A stretch of DNA of 64,000 bases from Mesocentrotus franciscanus (GCA_037976565.1 CP137672.1:35604737-35668736), one strand, 5' to 3'. Counted from the first letter of the stretch, positions 9,800-23,725 are shown. Made by a program: numbers and translations. The notes: generated by a model not told the origin, from the sequence alone.

Positions 9800-12670
9800 C
9801 TTTTAGTAAGAAATTAATCAACAGTCCTGATTATTGAAAAATAAATCAAGTCGTAGGTCCCATGTTTATCAAGTCGACGTGAAATAAAAGTTGCTATGAA
9901 AATCAAGCTCCCAAATGCAAGATTTTAAATCAAAAAATAAATTCCTTTCTTATTCATATTCCTCCAATATAAAATGTATCATTATTTATCCGTCTTTTAT
10001 AAAATAAAAGGCAGCAAATGTCCCCGCTAAGCACAGATTTTAACCAGCAGCCCATCCTGTGGTGCTGCCCTTCTGTGTATATTGGACGTACGCCCTCTCG
10101 CCATTATTATCTTATAGTTCGCTAACTTCATATCTTATGTAGATAGCCCGACATCGATTAATGAACAGCGATAGACTTTCTTAGATTTTATATGATTTCT
10201 TTATTGTACGGCTTCCTTAACGTATATTATAACCATTTTCCATAGGTAGTGTTGTCATTTTCACAAAGGGAATAACAATATGATAAAAAAGTATCGACAT
10301 CAGTCATTTTATTGTAAGAAATGATCATCGAAAACACGTATTTCAAACGATGGCGACAGTAGTACATTGAATTAAATGTGAATAAATAACCTAATGGAGT
10401 ATGCCTAATCTGGCTTCTGTGAATAAAGGATGCTTTTTTAGTTTATATTTAATTTGTATGATTTGTGTACCTGAAAACTTTTTCGTGCGACTTGACCGTG
10501 AAAAAATATAATGAATAGTTTGGGTAAACAAATATTTGCTGATGTAAATTCCATAGAGAAAATAACTCATATAAATGCATACAATTTCGAAGTACACAAT
10601 GCGTACATGGAGTTACTTGTCTAATACTATTGTATGATACATCCAGATCACATAAAGCAGACCCCCTCCTCCCCCCCCCTCCTCGGCTTGCCATCAAAAC
10701 CGCCACCGCTGACTGATGTTGCGGTCGAGAGAAGAATCATGAGGTATAGTCTAATCTTCTTCGAAAGGGACCATCAGGTTAGACTGAACATTGACTAGCA
10801 CGCAGACGAGACCGACGTCCGATCATGCATGAAATTATAAGTGTTCAATTCCCCTTGGCGCGCTATAATAAGAACTACATTGCGTTGCCATGGTGATATA
10901 GTATGGCGTCTTTAAAACGACAGAGTAAACTTCCAGTATTAGTTCTAAGGTGAAATATGGAATTGTATATTTATTACACCATGTCAACCACTTTTGGCAG
11001 GTTTGTTTCCAATCTCAATGTATAAAATGCCTGCAATATATTTTATGACAGCAATATTTTTTTTTAAAATAAACCCGGCTGAGATATTTTTTTTCGTCTC
11101 ATTTCCTTATTTTATGATGCATATTTGGTTATAAAAAGGACGTTTATTCGGTGGGGAAAAATGATTGTATGCCTTTCTGGCTCTCAGTTGACAATGGAAT
11201 GTTCGAATAGATAATAACAAAGCAAATAATAGAGAAATAAGCGACAACAACAACATAAATACTCATTCAAGAATGAAGCAAAATGAAATGGAGAACTTCA
11301 AATAAACCATCAAACCAGAAGAACAAAAGATGACATGATTTATGATTATGATATAAAAACAGAATAACATTAAATAGAATATGATTAAATTTGAATATAA
11401 CATACTTAATATCTAAGTGACACCATAGAATAAGAAAGGAACATAATAGATTACAAAGAATACATACTGTCATTATTATCATTATTGTTGTTATTATTAT
11501 TTAATATTATAATGATTATTTATTATTTATTTATCTTCCACTATTTAAAGCATGCATTCGTCCTTCCTATCTTCCTTTCTATATGTCGTTTATACAAATA
11601 AAAGAGGCATGTGGAAATGAGAAAACATTTATATATCTTGCCAGAGATTTTTTAACGTGACAAATTTTACTACAACAAATGCTGAACCCCCTCCCCGCCT
11701 TTTCAAGGACCATTTAACCAATTTTGTTGAATTTAGTAATCGGATTTCATTGACGTTGAAGTGTTTTTGATTGCTCATCAGCAACTAAATAGTTCAAGTA
11801 CGATGATTATCCTGATGTTGTCGAATTCATTTAGGTTAATAAGCGATACCAAATCACCTTTAAACGAAAATACCTATTCGCCAGGGACCATGTGTTCTCC
11901 AACGGGAAATTTTATTGCCTTGACAATTTATATGAAAAGACAGTCCACATAATAGACAACAACAAATATCTTGTTATAGCATTAAATCGACTTTCTCCGC
12001 ATAAATCTAAACATCATTTCGACCCATATTCGTTTAAGGGAATTTAGACAGTCTTTCGAAGCTACCTGGGCTGCATGCACGACATTAATGCATAATCCAC
12101 CTTTCCCACGGGATGGGCAGGTAAGTGTACAAATATCATGCACGCTTTTTTAGACAGTTCCTTAAAATGCAAACACGATGAAATTCCGGCGATTAAATAT
12201 CAAAGTTGAGAGGGAAAGTGCGCTGCCCTCGTGCACAGCAAACAAGGCCACTTTCACCAAGAGTCTTAAACGTATCTAATAGCTAGGACCGCGCGACATC
12301 GCCAGGTTAACGGGCGTGTACAGCCAATGCGTACGAGTCAGACTGGAACGGGTTGCTCTGTTTATTGATGTGAAAATGGCAGCGAGCGAAACGTTTTTCT
12401 TGGCTTGCAACCTGTTGAGAGCAGTGTACTCGGACTCTAGACAACATGAGTAAATGTTGTTCTACATTACAAGTAATTCCCTTACTTGTATGGATAAACT
12501 AAAGTGAAGCTATGCAAAAAGCTATGCTTATAGTATAAAGCTATAAATAAAGTAGAAAACTGGGAAACATGAAGAGTAAGTTGATCTAATTAGTCTAATG
12601 ATATTATGAAAAAAAAGAAAATGATAACATCATTCGAAAAAACAAACAAAGAACACTAACAGAGGAGGGT
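9800..12670. other. No recognised gene
   Basis: AT-rich. The stretch 11225-11530 is A-rich and then ATT-rich and resembles a decayed retroelement 3' end, without proof. A GC-richer patch lies at about 12240-12370. A palindromic GTTGCCATGG word sits at 10884. Reading frames are at chance length. Confidence 0.45.
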
Positions 12671-12674
12671 GGTA

Positions 12675-12865
12675 TATAGAGGAAAAAGAAAGAAAAAAGA
12701 GAGAGAGATAGAAAGCAAGAAGCAAGGGAAGAAGAAGAGACGTATGTAAAGAGAAAAGGATTGAGATAATGACAGGTTGAGAATAAATAGAAGGATGAGA
12801 GAAAAGAAAGAGACAGAAAGAAGGAGAGAGAGAGAGATAGAAAGGGAGAGAGAGAGAGGGGGTTA
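12675..12865. repeat. GA-rich purine tract
   Basis: A degenerate GA/GAAA tract with purer GA runs near 12700-12712 and 12822-12858. The minus-strand 87-codon frame is its pyrimidine complement. Confidence 0.85.
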
Positions 12866-13136
12866 CTGGATTAGAGATGGAGAGCGCCCACATTAATACG
12901 AAACATCATCTTCATGTAGCCTGATTCCAGCGGATTGGCTTCTCTAGCGCTAGTCGTGCAAACTTTCATTTCGCACCAATAAAGAGGAGCATTTGGAGCG
13001 AAGCAGTATTGCATCTCACTTCATTCTCCCTTATGTCAATAAATAGCGCAAGGAAATTGAGAACGCTAAATTCCTTCACTTGGTATCAATCTTAATTCAG
13101 ATTTTCTAGCTGTGTGACAGTGTGGGTTGAGTCAGA
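12866..13136. other. No recognised feature
   Basis: No gene or named repeat seen between the two purine tracts. Confidence 0.45.
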
Positions 13137-13180
13137 GTGAGAGAGAGAGAGATATAGAGAGAGAGAGAGAGAGAGAGAGG
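13137..13180. repeat. (GA)n microsatellite
   Basis: A GA run of about 20 units with one TATA interruption. It is followed by GGGGGTTACCGGAT, which also follows the preceding tract near 12860 in similar form (GGGGGTTACTGGAT). The two GA tracts may therefore be ends of one dispersed repeat. Confidence 0.85.
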
Positions 13181-13938
13181 GGGTTACCGGATGGAAGGAA
13201 AGGTGTGAAGGGTGAAATTTGGTATTGATGAGGGAGGGATGTAAAAGAGAAAAGACAAATGATAAAATGGTGGTGGTGTGGAAGGGAACGAAAGATGATG
13301 GATAATTAACAAAACAAGCTACACATTGCAACAAAGGATAATAAAAGCATATGGTGGATTCAAATAGGAGCGAGGTATATCTAAAAGTGCAGGAAGTTAA
13401 AAAGATAAGAAGATGAATGGCGAAGAAGGAATTTTAAGGGAGCAAAATAAGTTTGAGTTTAAGACGGAGGGGACACAGACAGAATGATTATGAAAGAGGA
13501 CGGGAAGTAGGATTTGTTTAAAAGCTCAGAACTATACGAAAGATAAAAAGGAATAGCTTAAGAGGAGAAAAGAAGGAACTTTTTTCTGAAAATGAATTGA
13601 AGATGGAGAGTGGTGATCAGATTTCTGGAATAAAGAGATTGGCGTTGTTATTAATCGATCGGATCGTGCCGATAGCAGTGGTTTGCGGTAGGCAAAATCT
13701 GTCGCCGTTTCGCGCCTAAATTCTCGCCACCAGCACGTTATACGGTTTGACTGGTAAACGGCTAATTTAGCTCGATTTCTTCCCATCTTCCCCACTTTTT
13801 TATTCCTTGGCTCGCAATGTCCTCTATGAGTATGCTGAGATGACAAATAAAGAGCTTAACAGTTTGCAGAGATCACACGAGGGCTAATTTGACTCTCCAA
13901 CTTCGCGAACGAAAGTCGTTGAAATTAAGCATGTCCGG

Positions 13939-13943
<5 letters not shown>
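13181..13943. other. Purine-rich spacer, no gene
   Basis: A-rich and purine-rich to about 13620, then a more complex GC-richer patch at 13640-13780 containing TTTCGCGCC. A 104-codon minus-strand frame spans this part without recognisable similarity. Confidence 0.4.
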
Positions 13944-13975
<32 letters not shown>

Positions 13976-14205
13976 AGAAGAGACTGAGAGTCAGAGACAG
14001 AGGAACAGATATTAAATACATTCCAGAGCCAATACAAAGACAGACAGACAGATAGACAGATAAACATACAGAATGGAACATAGAAGAGGTGAACGATTAT
14101 AATTATAATGAAAGATGGGGGAGAGGAAGCCATAATGCGAGAGAAGGAGATAGAGTCTCCAAGAAAGAGACACAGAGAGAGACAGAGAGAGAAAGAGGGG
14201 GACAT
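13944..14205. repeat. (GA)n, (GACA)n and (GATA)n compound tract
   Basis: A pure GA run (13944-13972), CAGA/GATA units (about 14037-14065), and further GA near 14160-14200. Confidence 0.85.
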
Positions 14206-16010
14206 GAACAGATAAATATAGACTGATCAAAAAACTGGACCATGTTATTAACCATGACCGTTTACGACTGTCTTCCCGCATGCACTCTTAATTGAGCGAA
14301 TAGCTCAAAACGGACTGGGAGCGGATAAACATGAGAAAGAGAATATCCCCTTTTGGCCTTGAATATCAGATCACATCGGCATTGCTTTGATCTTAGCAGC
14401 ATTATGTATTGGTGAAAACCTTAAGAGAGTATGCAGTATGAGAGGATGTTACATTTCAAAAAGTAGTATCGAATTAATGTTATTAGCCAGAGCTGCATAA
14501 ATTATGACTTCTTTCAACGATTTCCCCGATGAATTGTTAAAACCCTTTTTCATAATTATGGACATCATGATTGTGATATGATATTAGAAGATATTTTCCG
14601 ATATGTTTACTGTAATTATTTTTAATTGGAATTATAGAAGGGAGACAGAAGCGACTAACAAAATGTGGAAAGAGCTAGAAATTGTTTTGAGAGATACCAA
14701 TATAAAAGGACATATAGAGGTACTTGTCGACATTTAGAATGATTGCAGTGAGGCAAATCGTCGTGAAATTGAAGGAGAGGGTTGGGAGAGGGTAGGGAGA
14801 GGGATACATTAGTGTACATCGTAAGAGACCGACAATTTCTTAACTTTATACATCAAATCTGGCATCACTTTTTAATGTAAGCTAAATATGAATCGGTCTT
14901 GGAAGACTTATTATCAAACAGCTAAATTCACATGCATCTAAAGATAAATTGTGCGTTATCGCTCCACGAGCAACAAAACAGGACACCGTTGAAAAGGCTG
15001 ATGTATACAATATCCCGTTTTTATCTGGAAAGAAAGGTTTTAAAATCCCGATGAGAATATAAAAGGGTATAACTCGTCAATAAGCCTGTAAAGCTAGCGG
15101 TAATATACTACAATATACCAGCAAGCCCAGGGTAGCCTAATTTGACTGGATGTCTTCTAGTAACCTCTTATTCATGTTCCGATGAGATTGATGTGAAGTG
15201 GAGTAAAAGTTATCCCTGCTCGCCCCAAGGAGTCCGATATCGATTTTCAGTGTTCCGTGAAGCCATTTTCTTCTGTCATTATTATGTTTATGCGCATGCG
15301 CGTTCAGCTTACTGAATCCGACTGCATCGAGGTCTACAGAGGGACAGCGCGCATGGGAGAGGGTAAATGTATTTCCTTTTAATAGTGACCGACTTATGGA
15401 TACCAATTGATCTAGCGGATTTGGTATAAGTGGAATGGTTTGACGCCTCCATTCAAGATCCATTTTCCTACAGGTAAAATCAGGCAAAAATGTCAGTCTA
15501 TTCGCAATGGTCAATGAAATTTAATCATATTCAAAGTATAATGATGGTAAAATATCAAATTAAAAAGACATCGAGGGATACATCCAATAAGATTAGTCTG
15601 ATAGATAAAAAGGCCTATCGGCAACTAATGTTTGTTATTTTGAGTTACGTAAATATAGAAAGAAAACAAAGTAAGACAAAATAAATATCACAGAGCTTTG
15701 AATACATCTCTGCGACACGAATTCATCTATGAGACAAATTCAAAATGGCCAACACATTCCTTTGTTTGAAACCTGCCTACATTATTTCTCACTGTGATTT
15801 AATGACAATTCAATAAAAATAATAAAAAACCTTGTATTTAACATGAACTTGTTTTAAAGAGAAGGTTGGGTTCTGAGAAGGGTAACAGAAAGTGCAAGCT
15901 TTCTTATACATGGGAAACATGGGAAGGATTACTCCTAAAATACCTTCATGTTCTATTAACATTGTAAAAAATAAATAGAACCCGTGTAATGACATAAATA
16001 CGTTTGTAAT
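14206..16010. other. No supported gene
   Basis: One 125-codon minus-strand frame (15137-15514) has normal amino-acid composition but no recognisable domain. At this AT content a few frames of that length are expected by chance. No repeats were recognised. Confidence 0.45.
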
Positions 16011-16018
16011 CCCATATA

Positions 16019-16052
16019 TCAAGCGCAATACAAATGGGATTATTATTATCAT
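16019..16052 (+). mobile_element. Possible SINE 3' tail remnant
   Basis: CAAGCGCAATACAAATGGG followed by ATTATTATTATC resembles the GCGC...TATAAAT plus (ATT)n tail at 5851-5918. It is short and diverged, so this is tentative. Confidence 0.3.
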
Positions 16053-16642
16053 ATATCCATATAATTTATGTGCAGTGGTTTTGTCTGCAGTTATCAACAT
16101 GGTAGACCCGATTTGTTATTGATTTGATGATTTCAAAACCTTATACTGCACAATAATTATTGTACCTTTCTTAATCACTTTTAGACAGTTTATTTCACAA
16201 TACGCTCGCATGACCAGTACTTAACTGTATCTTAAGATTGATGGAAGCTCTCTATCGACACAGGAGCTCAAATTTAGAGTGGAAATTCGCCATCCCCAAA
16301 AGTTCAAGTTTCTGAACTAATCTTCCTCGCATGTTGAATTAACCTAGAAATGTATTCTCATTCAACATAAGAGAGAAACTGGACTAGCTTCGTAACAGTA
16401 CCCACTCCGACTGCAAATTGATCTGGATTCATTCTATTAAACAAAAGTCAAAATAGGCTGAGATTTCCGAATTTTTACAAAGACTTGGCCAGGTAACACA
16501 CTCGCTTAGACCAAAGATATATAATGTTGTGATATCTCTTTGCTTAGACGTTTGCAGACTGCAAAACAAGTCACCAGAAAGGTAGAGATATAATGATGAT
16601 ATTCCGCGTTTAGATAACGCTTAATACATCGACGCTGTCTCT

Positions 16643-16913
16643 AAGCGCTTTGCAGATATATTGTTATTATATTATTATCGGATTCAGGCTTGCCTGCACA
16701 AAATGTATGCACATTCTCGGATTCTCCACTCCCTAGGCAGCATTCCAGCCAGGTGCCATTTTACAGACGCTCACATTGCTGATCAAAATACATTAACGTT
16801 CGCATCCTGTCGGGTACCCTTTTAACACCTGGGTGGAGAGTGGCAAATGTAGATTAAGGTCTTGCCAAAGGACGGTGACTTATCTACTAGACCACGATAC
16901 CTCTATAACCAGT
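16643..16913 (-). mobile_element. tRNA-derived SINE, B-box region deleted
   Basis: On the minus strand the head begins near 16913 with an A-box TGGTCTAGTAG (16884-16894), an exact match to TRGYNNANNNG. No B-box follows: the head runs straight into GTCCTTTGGCAAGACC. Next comes the core CTCTCCACCCAGGTGTTAAA through to GGTACC (16813-16840), a long body (about 16690-16800), and a 3' end near 16640 with GCAAAGCGCTTAG and an ATA/ATT-rich tail. The core is shared with the SINE at 24062-24260. This suggests an internal deletion, and the copy could not be transcribed by Pol III. Confidence 0.75.
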
Positions 16914-16914
16914 G

Positions 16915-18238
16915 CTTGAGATCTTGCAGTCATATAATGAAAGCGATATAATTGCAATAATTGAGGAGAGTCACAATTGAGCAAAGTCTAAGCTTTAAGA
17001 TTGGAATTTAAAGAAAATATGTAAATTGATTGACTACTTGCGTTTCGTTTTATAGATTTTGTAATCGTCATTAATTTTTCATCAAAACTTAATTAATAAA
17101 GATTTTGCATAAACGCCTACTGTTCAATTAATCTTGAGGAAAGCGTCTCTTTACACCATGAAGTAGCTTAATGTTGCCTATTTGTAGGGTGCTAATTAAC
17201 CAGAAATAATCAATTACAAGCTAGAGTTAATTCACTTTTAATAAAATTAGATAAGTAGAGTGTTGTATGCCGAGTCAGATTCGAAGGGTCCCAAATTTGT
17301 CACTCCTACATGTTTTTTTCTCGGTCGAATGGAAACAAAAGGCTTCAAACTTAGCAGCTTGCTACCACCATTATGAAGACGACTCGGTGTTTTAATTAAA
17401 CGGCTGTGAAATTGTTCCTGAAGCTCTGTTCGAGATCATTTTAGTTTTCCCTTTGTTTGGTTACACGTGGAGTGACACCGACTTCCGTATCTTAATATTA
17501 GAAACCTTTAAGTTTTGCTTTGGGCAATCTAACTCAATGGAAATATTGGACTATCCAAAAAGTATGTCTCCGCCCCGTAATGATTCTGAAGAACACGGTG
17601 CTACAAGAAATTGGTTTAATTGGAAGCTATTGAAAGCTTAAATTGCTCTTTACAAAATTAATACATTCATCCTTTAGGCACAATTTTGATAGATCAATTT
17701 TCGAATAGGGATAATTTTGAAGAATAAAAATATTAAAGCCTTGTTATGGAGAATAATCATCGTCTTTAACCTCTTCCTAATACTGACTTTCAGGACGTCA
17801 AACAGAAATATGACAAGTTCTGGACATTTGGAATGATAATCAATATTTGATCACATGGCAATGCGAATAAGACCATCCATCTCTATCTGGTAGATATAGA
17901 TGGAATAAGACACATAATCCGAAATTCTCCCCCCCCCCCGGTGGATTTTTGATAAAAAGCCTAAGCATTATTTGGACTTCATTGTTTTACATTCAATTAA
18001 TTTGTAGATGAACTAGTATATCTAATCATTAAAAAGGAGAAGATTATCCTCCGTACAATCCACCACTGCATCAAAATATTGAAACTCTTGAGGCTCTTCT
18101 TTTGAGGCACCCTGTAGAAAGAGTACTTGTGACCCGTGTATGATTACAGGCCAGTGGGATGGTCAGAGATCCGCTAGAGAGCTTGAAACAGGTGGCAAAT
18201 GACCCAATTCAAGCTCAACACCCAATCGTGAGATGTAC
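16915..18238. other. No recognised feature
   Basis: AT-rich. A pure C run lies at about 17929-17939. No gene, RNA or repeat is recognised. Confidence 0.5.
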
Positions 18239-18240
18239 CC

Positions 18241-18268
18241 CCAACACACACACACATACACACATAAA
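18241..18268. repeat. (CA)n microsatellite
   Basis: A short CACACA/TACACA run. Confidence 0.85.
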
Positions 18269-18269
18269 C

Positions 18270-20170
18270 ACAATGTTTATACATGTTACCTGTATGTAGC
18301 ATTACCCTAGATAATGCTTTCTGTAGGCAACAAGAATATAAAAAGGTGGGCAATGCGTAAACGAATTCCATGACGGCGGAAACTAGAATTTTCCCCACAC
18401 CTTTTGCCTGTATGTTATTATTAGCATATATTGACTGCTATAGGTTGACTCTTGGGAGGCCAAACAAGTGGAGTGCGTTGATCATCAACACTACCAACAC
18501 GACCTACGAGCAGACGGATATTTTCAGATTTTTGACTGAGTTTAGTATTACACCAACATTACTGAATTTACTTTACCACGCCAAAAAGGAGTGAATGATG
18601 ATATGAAATCAATACTGGTGATTTTCTTTTCTTGAAGTCATGTGATAAAGTTTTATTTAGTTTGAGAAAGGAAGAAGAGTAAACATTTATATGCATTCAA
18701 CCTTTTAACGAAATAAATTCAAGAACACAAAAATAGAGAGGTTAAAATTTATAGGTCATATAAAAAAAACTTATATACGTATATAAAACTTCCTCGTCTT
18801 ATAATTTTCAGCAAAAAAGAAGATTTGTTTTTCTTTGTGTAAATAAAATAAACTTAAATCAAATGCCCAACTTTAATTTCCCCAGAATGAGATTAGTTTA
18901 ATAAAGCTAGAAATCACTAAAATAATCATTAGTTGTTGCCCACGTTTATTCATAACTTACCGCGGTGTCGGACGTCGTTGAGTAAGTCATCAAAAGTTAG
19001 AGGAGACTTCGTCTGGTAATAACGGAACTCGAGCCTCCAACACGGTAAGACATTAACAAAATAAAATTGGTGAAACAACAAATAAACCAATTGCAGGTTA
19101 TCGGTATATCAGTGCTGCAACAGTTAGAATGAACCTGTTGAAGGAGAGCTTCAGGCTGTAACAAATCTATCATCAGAGTTGAAGTAACATAAAAACAGGG
19201 TAATAATTAATGTCGCTAAACTAAAACGGTTGTGGTTGACTAAAGTGTACACGCAGTCCAACCCAAGTCTGAGTTTAGGGCCAGCTTTGTGTAAGAAGGA
19301 AAGTCGGGTTGTGCTATATCTTTGTAGGAAATCTTGAAATCGTTTCTATTCTCCTATTTTCTACCTTCGTTTTCCCACAATTACACGTCAAGAGAGGGTC
19401 AAGCAAGAGATGTACAAGGTCGGGCTGAAACAGTATGTAGCCAGCATGAACAGAGTAAAGATTTAAGATTCCACAATCCTAAGAATAGCGGGATATCAAA
19501 CTTAGGTCGTGGAAGGTATAAACGTCGGCCAGTATGAGAGAGAGTGGTCTTCCCATCGAACAATGTTTAGTACTGTCGATATTTATTGTTTCATTACCAT
19601 TGTTGTTATACCTTGTGTAGTTACTGCAATAACTATGTTTTGTTTATGTTACCTTAAACCACCCTCTCTCTCTCTCTCTCTCTCTCCCTTTCTCTCTCAT
19701 GACTATACAAGACGTCACAATCTTCATTTCAAATTTGTATTTTTTGTTTTTTAATTTGATTTAGTAATGCGGAAATATATCACGCAATTTTATCAGAAGT
19801 AGCAAGAAGCATTAAGTTTAATTTGCTTAAAAGTTCTATTTAACTATTTACGCAATTCCACTCTATACGTTTAAATAAGCTCACGTTCTTTCTTGCCAAG
19901 CATATCACGTCGGGTTATATTTATGTATAATGGAGGAGAATGCAAGGCAAGTATTAATACTGAGTCAGAGAAATCGGCTTCTTGGACTATAACGAGACGA
20001 AGGAGATCGTTTTGATGTCCCAGTTATTCACAGACACGACTAGAAACAAGGTAAGACGTCTATCAGTGAAAAGATGCTGAGAGAAAAAAGAATTACAACT
20101 GTCGAAATCCATCTGCGGTTGAAAGCCTTTGAAAGCGATTTCAACCTCCCATTCATATGGTATTTAGTCA
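18270..20170. other. No recognised gene; one short CT tract
   Basis: Contains a CT microsatellite at 19662-19698. Nothing else was recognised. The frames at 18370-18594, 19334-19537 and 19509-19754 are chance-length. Confidence 0.45.
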
Positions 20171-20173
20171 CAG

Positions 20174-20190
20174 AGTAGTAGTAGTAGTAG

Positions 20191-20226
<36 letters not shown>

Positions 20227-20340
20227 GGTGAGATCCGATAACAATAGAGAGTTGTGGTGGTGAGGAGGAGGGGGGCAGATCGGATGGGAGCGAGAGGGTC
20301 GTAGATGAGGAGAGGAGAATGAGAAGAATAAAATTGAGGG
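20174..20340. repeat. (GTA)n, (GA)n and purine-rich sequence
   Basis: A GTA run (20174-20191) passes into a GA run (20194-20223), followed by G-rich purine sequence. Confidence 0.85.
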
Positions 20341-20601
20341 TCACAAATTAGAAAATTAGGGATGGAATAATAGAATTAGAGGAGATGTAGACAAAAGGAG
20401 GGAGAGAAACAGAAGATAAAAAGAGATTTTTTTTGGGGGGGGGGAGAATACAAGAATGATGTAAAGAAGGACATGGAAATAAACAGGGACCAAGACAATT
20501 TCTTCTTGATGGAAATAAGAGACAGAAAATCCAACAAAAGCAAAGGAAAAATACATGACATGATAGAAATTCAGGGAGAGAATGGAGACTGAGGGGGAAT
20601 G

Positions 20602-20648
<47 letters not shown>

Positions 20649-20770
20649 GGATGGAGATTGACAGATAGAGAGAGGGAGCAGGAGAGAGTGGGAAGGGAGA
20701 TTCATGGAGGGAAAAAACCGAGCCAACTAAAGAGGGAGGGGGATAGAGGGGGAGGGAAAGAGTATTATGA
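20341..20770. repeat. Purine-rich region with long (GA)n
   Basis: Almost purine-only on the plus strand. It includes a G run (20435-20446) and a pure GA run of about 21 units (20604-20646). Long mirror-symmetric purine tracts can form triplexes. The apparent proteins on both strands are low-complexity. Confidence 0.85.
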
Positions 20771-21105
20771 ACATATACACAAAGAAAAAAATACCCATAT
20801 CAGACTCGAGAATACTCGGATACATCATTTTGTTCGGGAAATTCACCACCCCTCCTACCCCTCCAAATGAATCTGCGATGAACGTCTGTCGTCAAATGCA
20901 TTATCTTGATTGCTTGAGATGGAGAGAGATGATGCGCGTAGTAAATAGATGAACATTTAGTATTCTGATGATGTCACAAAAGAATGAATAGGACGCCTTA
21001 ATACAACAGCAGACATGTACATTATAACCTTATAGTTCTTCAAATGGTCTCTAACACAATTTATCGATCTGTGATAAATTAAAGCATTATAAAGCATTGG
21101 ATACA

Positions 21106-21300
21106 TTTTTTTTTTCAAGTTTATTTATTTCCACTTTATCGGAAATAACATAATTGAATATAATGAACATGGTAATAATTATAGCTAAACATGCAATATA
21201 GAAACATAATGTACATGGTAATAGTTATAACAAAAGATACAATCATAAGTTTGATAAATACATTGCAAAAAAAAAGAAAAAGGCTAAATAAAGTGGGGAT
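21106..21300 (-). mobile_element. LINE-like 3' end with poly(A), minus strand
   Basis: A T10 run at 21106-21115 corresponds to a poly(A) tail on the minus strand. It is preceded on that strand by GAAATAAATAAACTTG, which contains polyadenylation-like AATAAA. The AT-rich 3' UTR style matches the end of the LINE at 1768. Within it a segment of about 46 bp is tandemly duplicated, with ATAATGAACATGGTAATAAT near 21159 and ATAATGTACATGGTAATAGT near 21207. No coding part was identified. The insertion may extend to about 21700. Confidence 0.5.
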
Positions 21301-22680
21301 CTACTTAAAAGCAAAGCTTGTATTATGTAGGTCCCAGATAATAGGTTTGTATATAAATTAGGGTAAGAAAGAATAATTGTAAGGAAACCAAAAAGAGAAC
21401 AGGTACGTAAGAAAAGATGATTAACGAGAATGGAAAGTAAGAAGAAAAAAAGAAACGGAGGAAGAAGGACGAAACAAACGAGAACAAACACACACAAAAA
21501 CAAAAAAACAAAAAAACAAAACAAGGGATAGAAAGACAAGTGGGAACGTTGTGAACAAGCGGGAAAGAAAAGAAAAGGGAGAGAGCAAGAGGGAGGGGCA
21601 GAGATATCAGGGAAAGATTAGCATAGGGATAAAGCCGTCTTTGATCGTTGGTAAACAGTATTTCCAGAATTTAAGCAATTTATTTTCCCGTTATGATTAG
21701 TGTTTAATCCAGAACCTTTTTTTTATTTGAACATGTTAAGCTTTGGGGGCTTTACAGTTAGTGTTAGATGGAAATCATAATTGTATTTTCATTTCACCCC
21801 CCCCCCTCCATTGCTAAGAAGGGTAATAAACACACGTTAATGAATACAGCTTGTTGGTCCTCTTGTTCGAACGTGAATTGGAAAGAAATACTATTTAGAC
21901 ATGAAAAGAGTGCTCCTAGTACAGTAGTGATAGATATTAAGGAATATTAACGAATAATATCTATATTATAACCGGTTCATTTCTATAAATGAATTGTTGA
22001 TACGCTTGTTTCCTTTCTTCAACATGTTTCGCATTTTTACATAACCTTAACCTTTTACACTGCACAATTAAAGGTAACTGTACCTAATTGGCTTTCCATT
22101 ATGTTGCTAACTTAACTAAAATAATAACCAAACTAGACCCCCATTTTATCACTGAACTGGTAATAATCCCGTATACCTGTACGCACTTTAGAATGACATG
22201 TCACACGTAACCTAATTCTTTATCGGCTAATAATACACTCCCATATCGTAGGTAGAGTTTTTCAGATAATGGACATCTTTTTTTTTTAGCATTCTTGCTG
22301 CAAATCATGCCGGACTTATATTTCAAAATGCTTCGCAGAAAATCCCCAGCGAAGTGTCAAGACTGTAATGAGTACACCGCTGGAGGGCGGTGGATATGAT
22401 AACACGAATGAAATTTGATTCAGCTTTTTATGTTTTTGATGAGGTAAGTTTCTACCCATACATCTTTCACGAAATGTGATGACTGCAATTATCCTTTGAA
22501 CCTTCACTACAAGATATCGATTGTCTATCACATACGAATCTATGTTATTTTGTTAAAGTTTGGCGTTATAGTCACCAAAGTCCACAACGAAATGCCTTTT
22601 GGGTGGATCTGTCAAAATAATATTCTCTGGTTTCAAAGCCATTAATTGCATTACCTTTAATTCTACTTGTAATACTAAAA
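21301..22680. other. No recognised gene
   Basis: Purine-rich to about 21620, possibly still part of the retroelement insertion. The remainder is AT-rich with no gene or RNA identified. Confidence 0.4.
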
Positions 22681-22685
22681 TTGAT

Positions 22686-22866
<181 letters not shown>

Positions 22867-23515
22867 ACTGCTATTACTATTATATCTGAATCTCATCGAT
22901 TTTCTACGATTATTTGTTTTGCGTCATCCTTCTAGGATGGTTGGTAAACTTCTATTTAAAACGAGGTAACATTTAATGCTTTTCAAATCTAATTATGATA
23001 TTGTTTTATTCTTCATTGCCTTACCGTAAACTGTTACTCTGTGAAGTATTTGTCTTCTCTATAATATTTCAGCAATTCATACCTTTATGATGTTAGCGCG
23101 ATGCACATTAAACAGAACAACGGATAGGCAAATATTGGAATTTCTTTCCAAGTATGGCGCATACCTTTAAAAAAGGGAAGACACTTTTCTATTAATTATG
23201 ATACCAGTCACAATGTCGTCATGCCCTCCCTACAGTGAGGGCCTAGGGGCTCAAAATAGATATAGAAATGAAATTGCCCTTGGCCCTTAATGACGGGGTT
23301 TTAATTAATCCAACCCCTTTTTATCCGGGCTTTATTTCTCCGTCTAAATGGCTAGCGGGGACGCGTACCATGGAGACGTCGGCTTTTGTGCTCCTAAACC
23401 AAAGTAATGATAAAAGGCTCTGTTGCAAATCTGTTTTGTCCACTTCTCTTACTCACTCTCTTTGTCTTTATCAATTTCTTTTACTCACTCTCTCTGTTTT
23501 TATAAAATGTCCCTC
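22867..23515. other. No recognised feature
   Basis: No gene or repeat seen. The 178-codon plus-strand frame that starts at 23268 gets its length from the adjacent CT tract. Confidence 0.5.
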
Positions 23516-23567
23516 TGTCTCTCTCTCTTTCTCTCTTTCCTTCTCTTTCTGCATCTGCATTTCTCTT

Positions 23568-23604
<37 letters not shown>

Positions 23605-23725
23605 CTCTCTCTCTTTCTCTCCCTCTTTCTCTCCCTCTTTCTCTCTCTTTCTCTCGCTATTTCTCTCTCTCTTTCTCTCTTCTCTCTCTCTCTCACTCTC
23701 TCCCTCTCTCTCTTTCTCTCTCCGC
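23516..23725. repeat. (CT)n / (CA)n compound tract
   Basis: About 200 bp of CT, CTTT and CA units on the plus strand, interrupted by single-base changes. One of the longest simple tracts in the window. Confidence 0.92.

Noticed and set aside
15137..15514. 125-codon minus-strand frame of ordinary composition
   Set aside because: With AT-rich stop frequency several frames of this length are expected by chance in 64 kb; no domain, conserved motif or trustworthy splice context.
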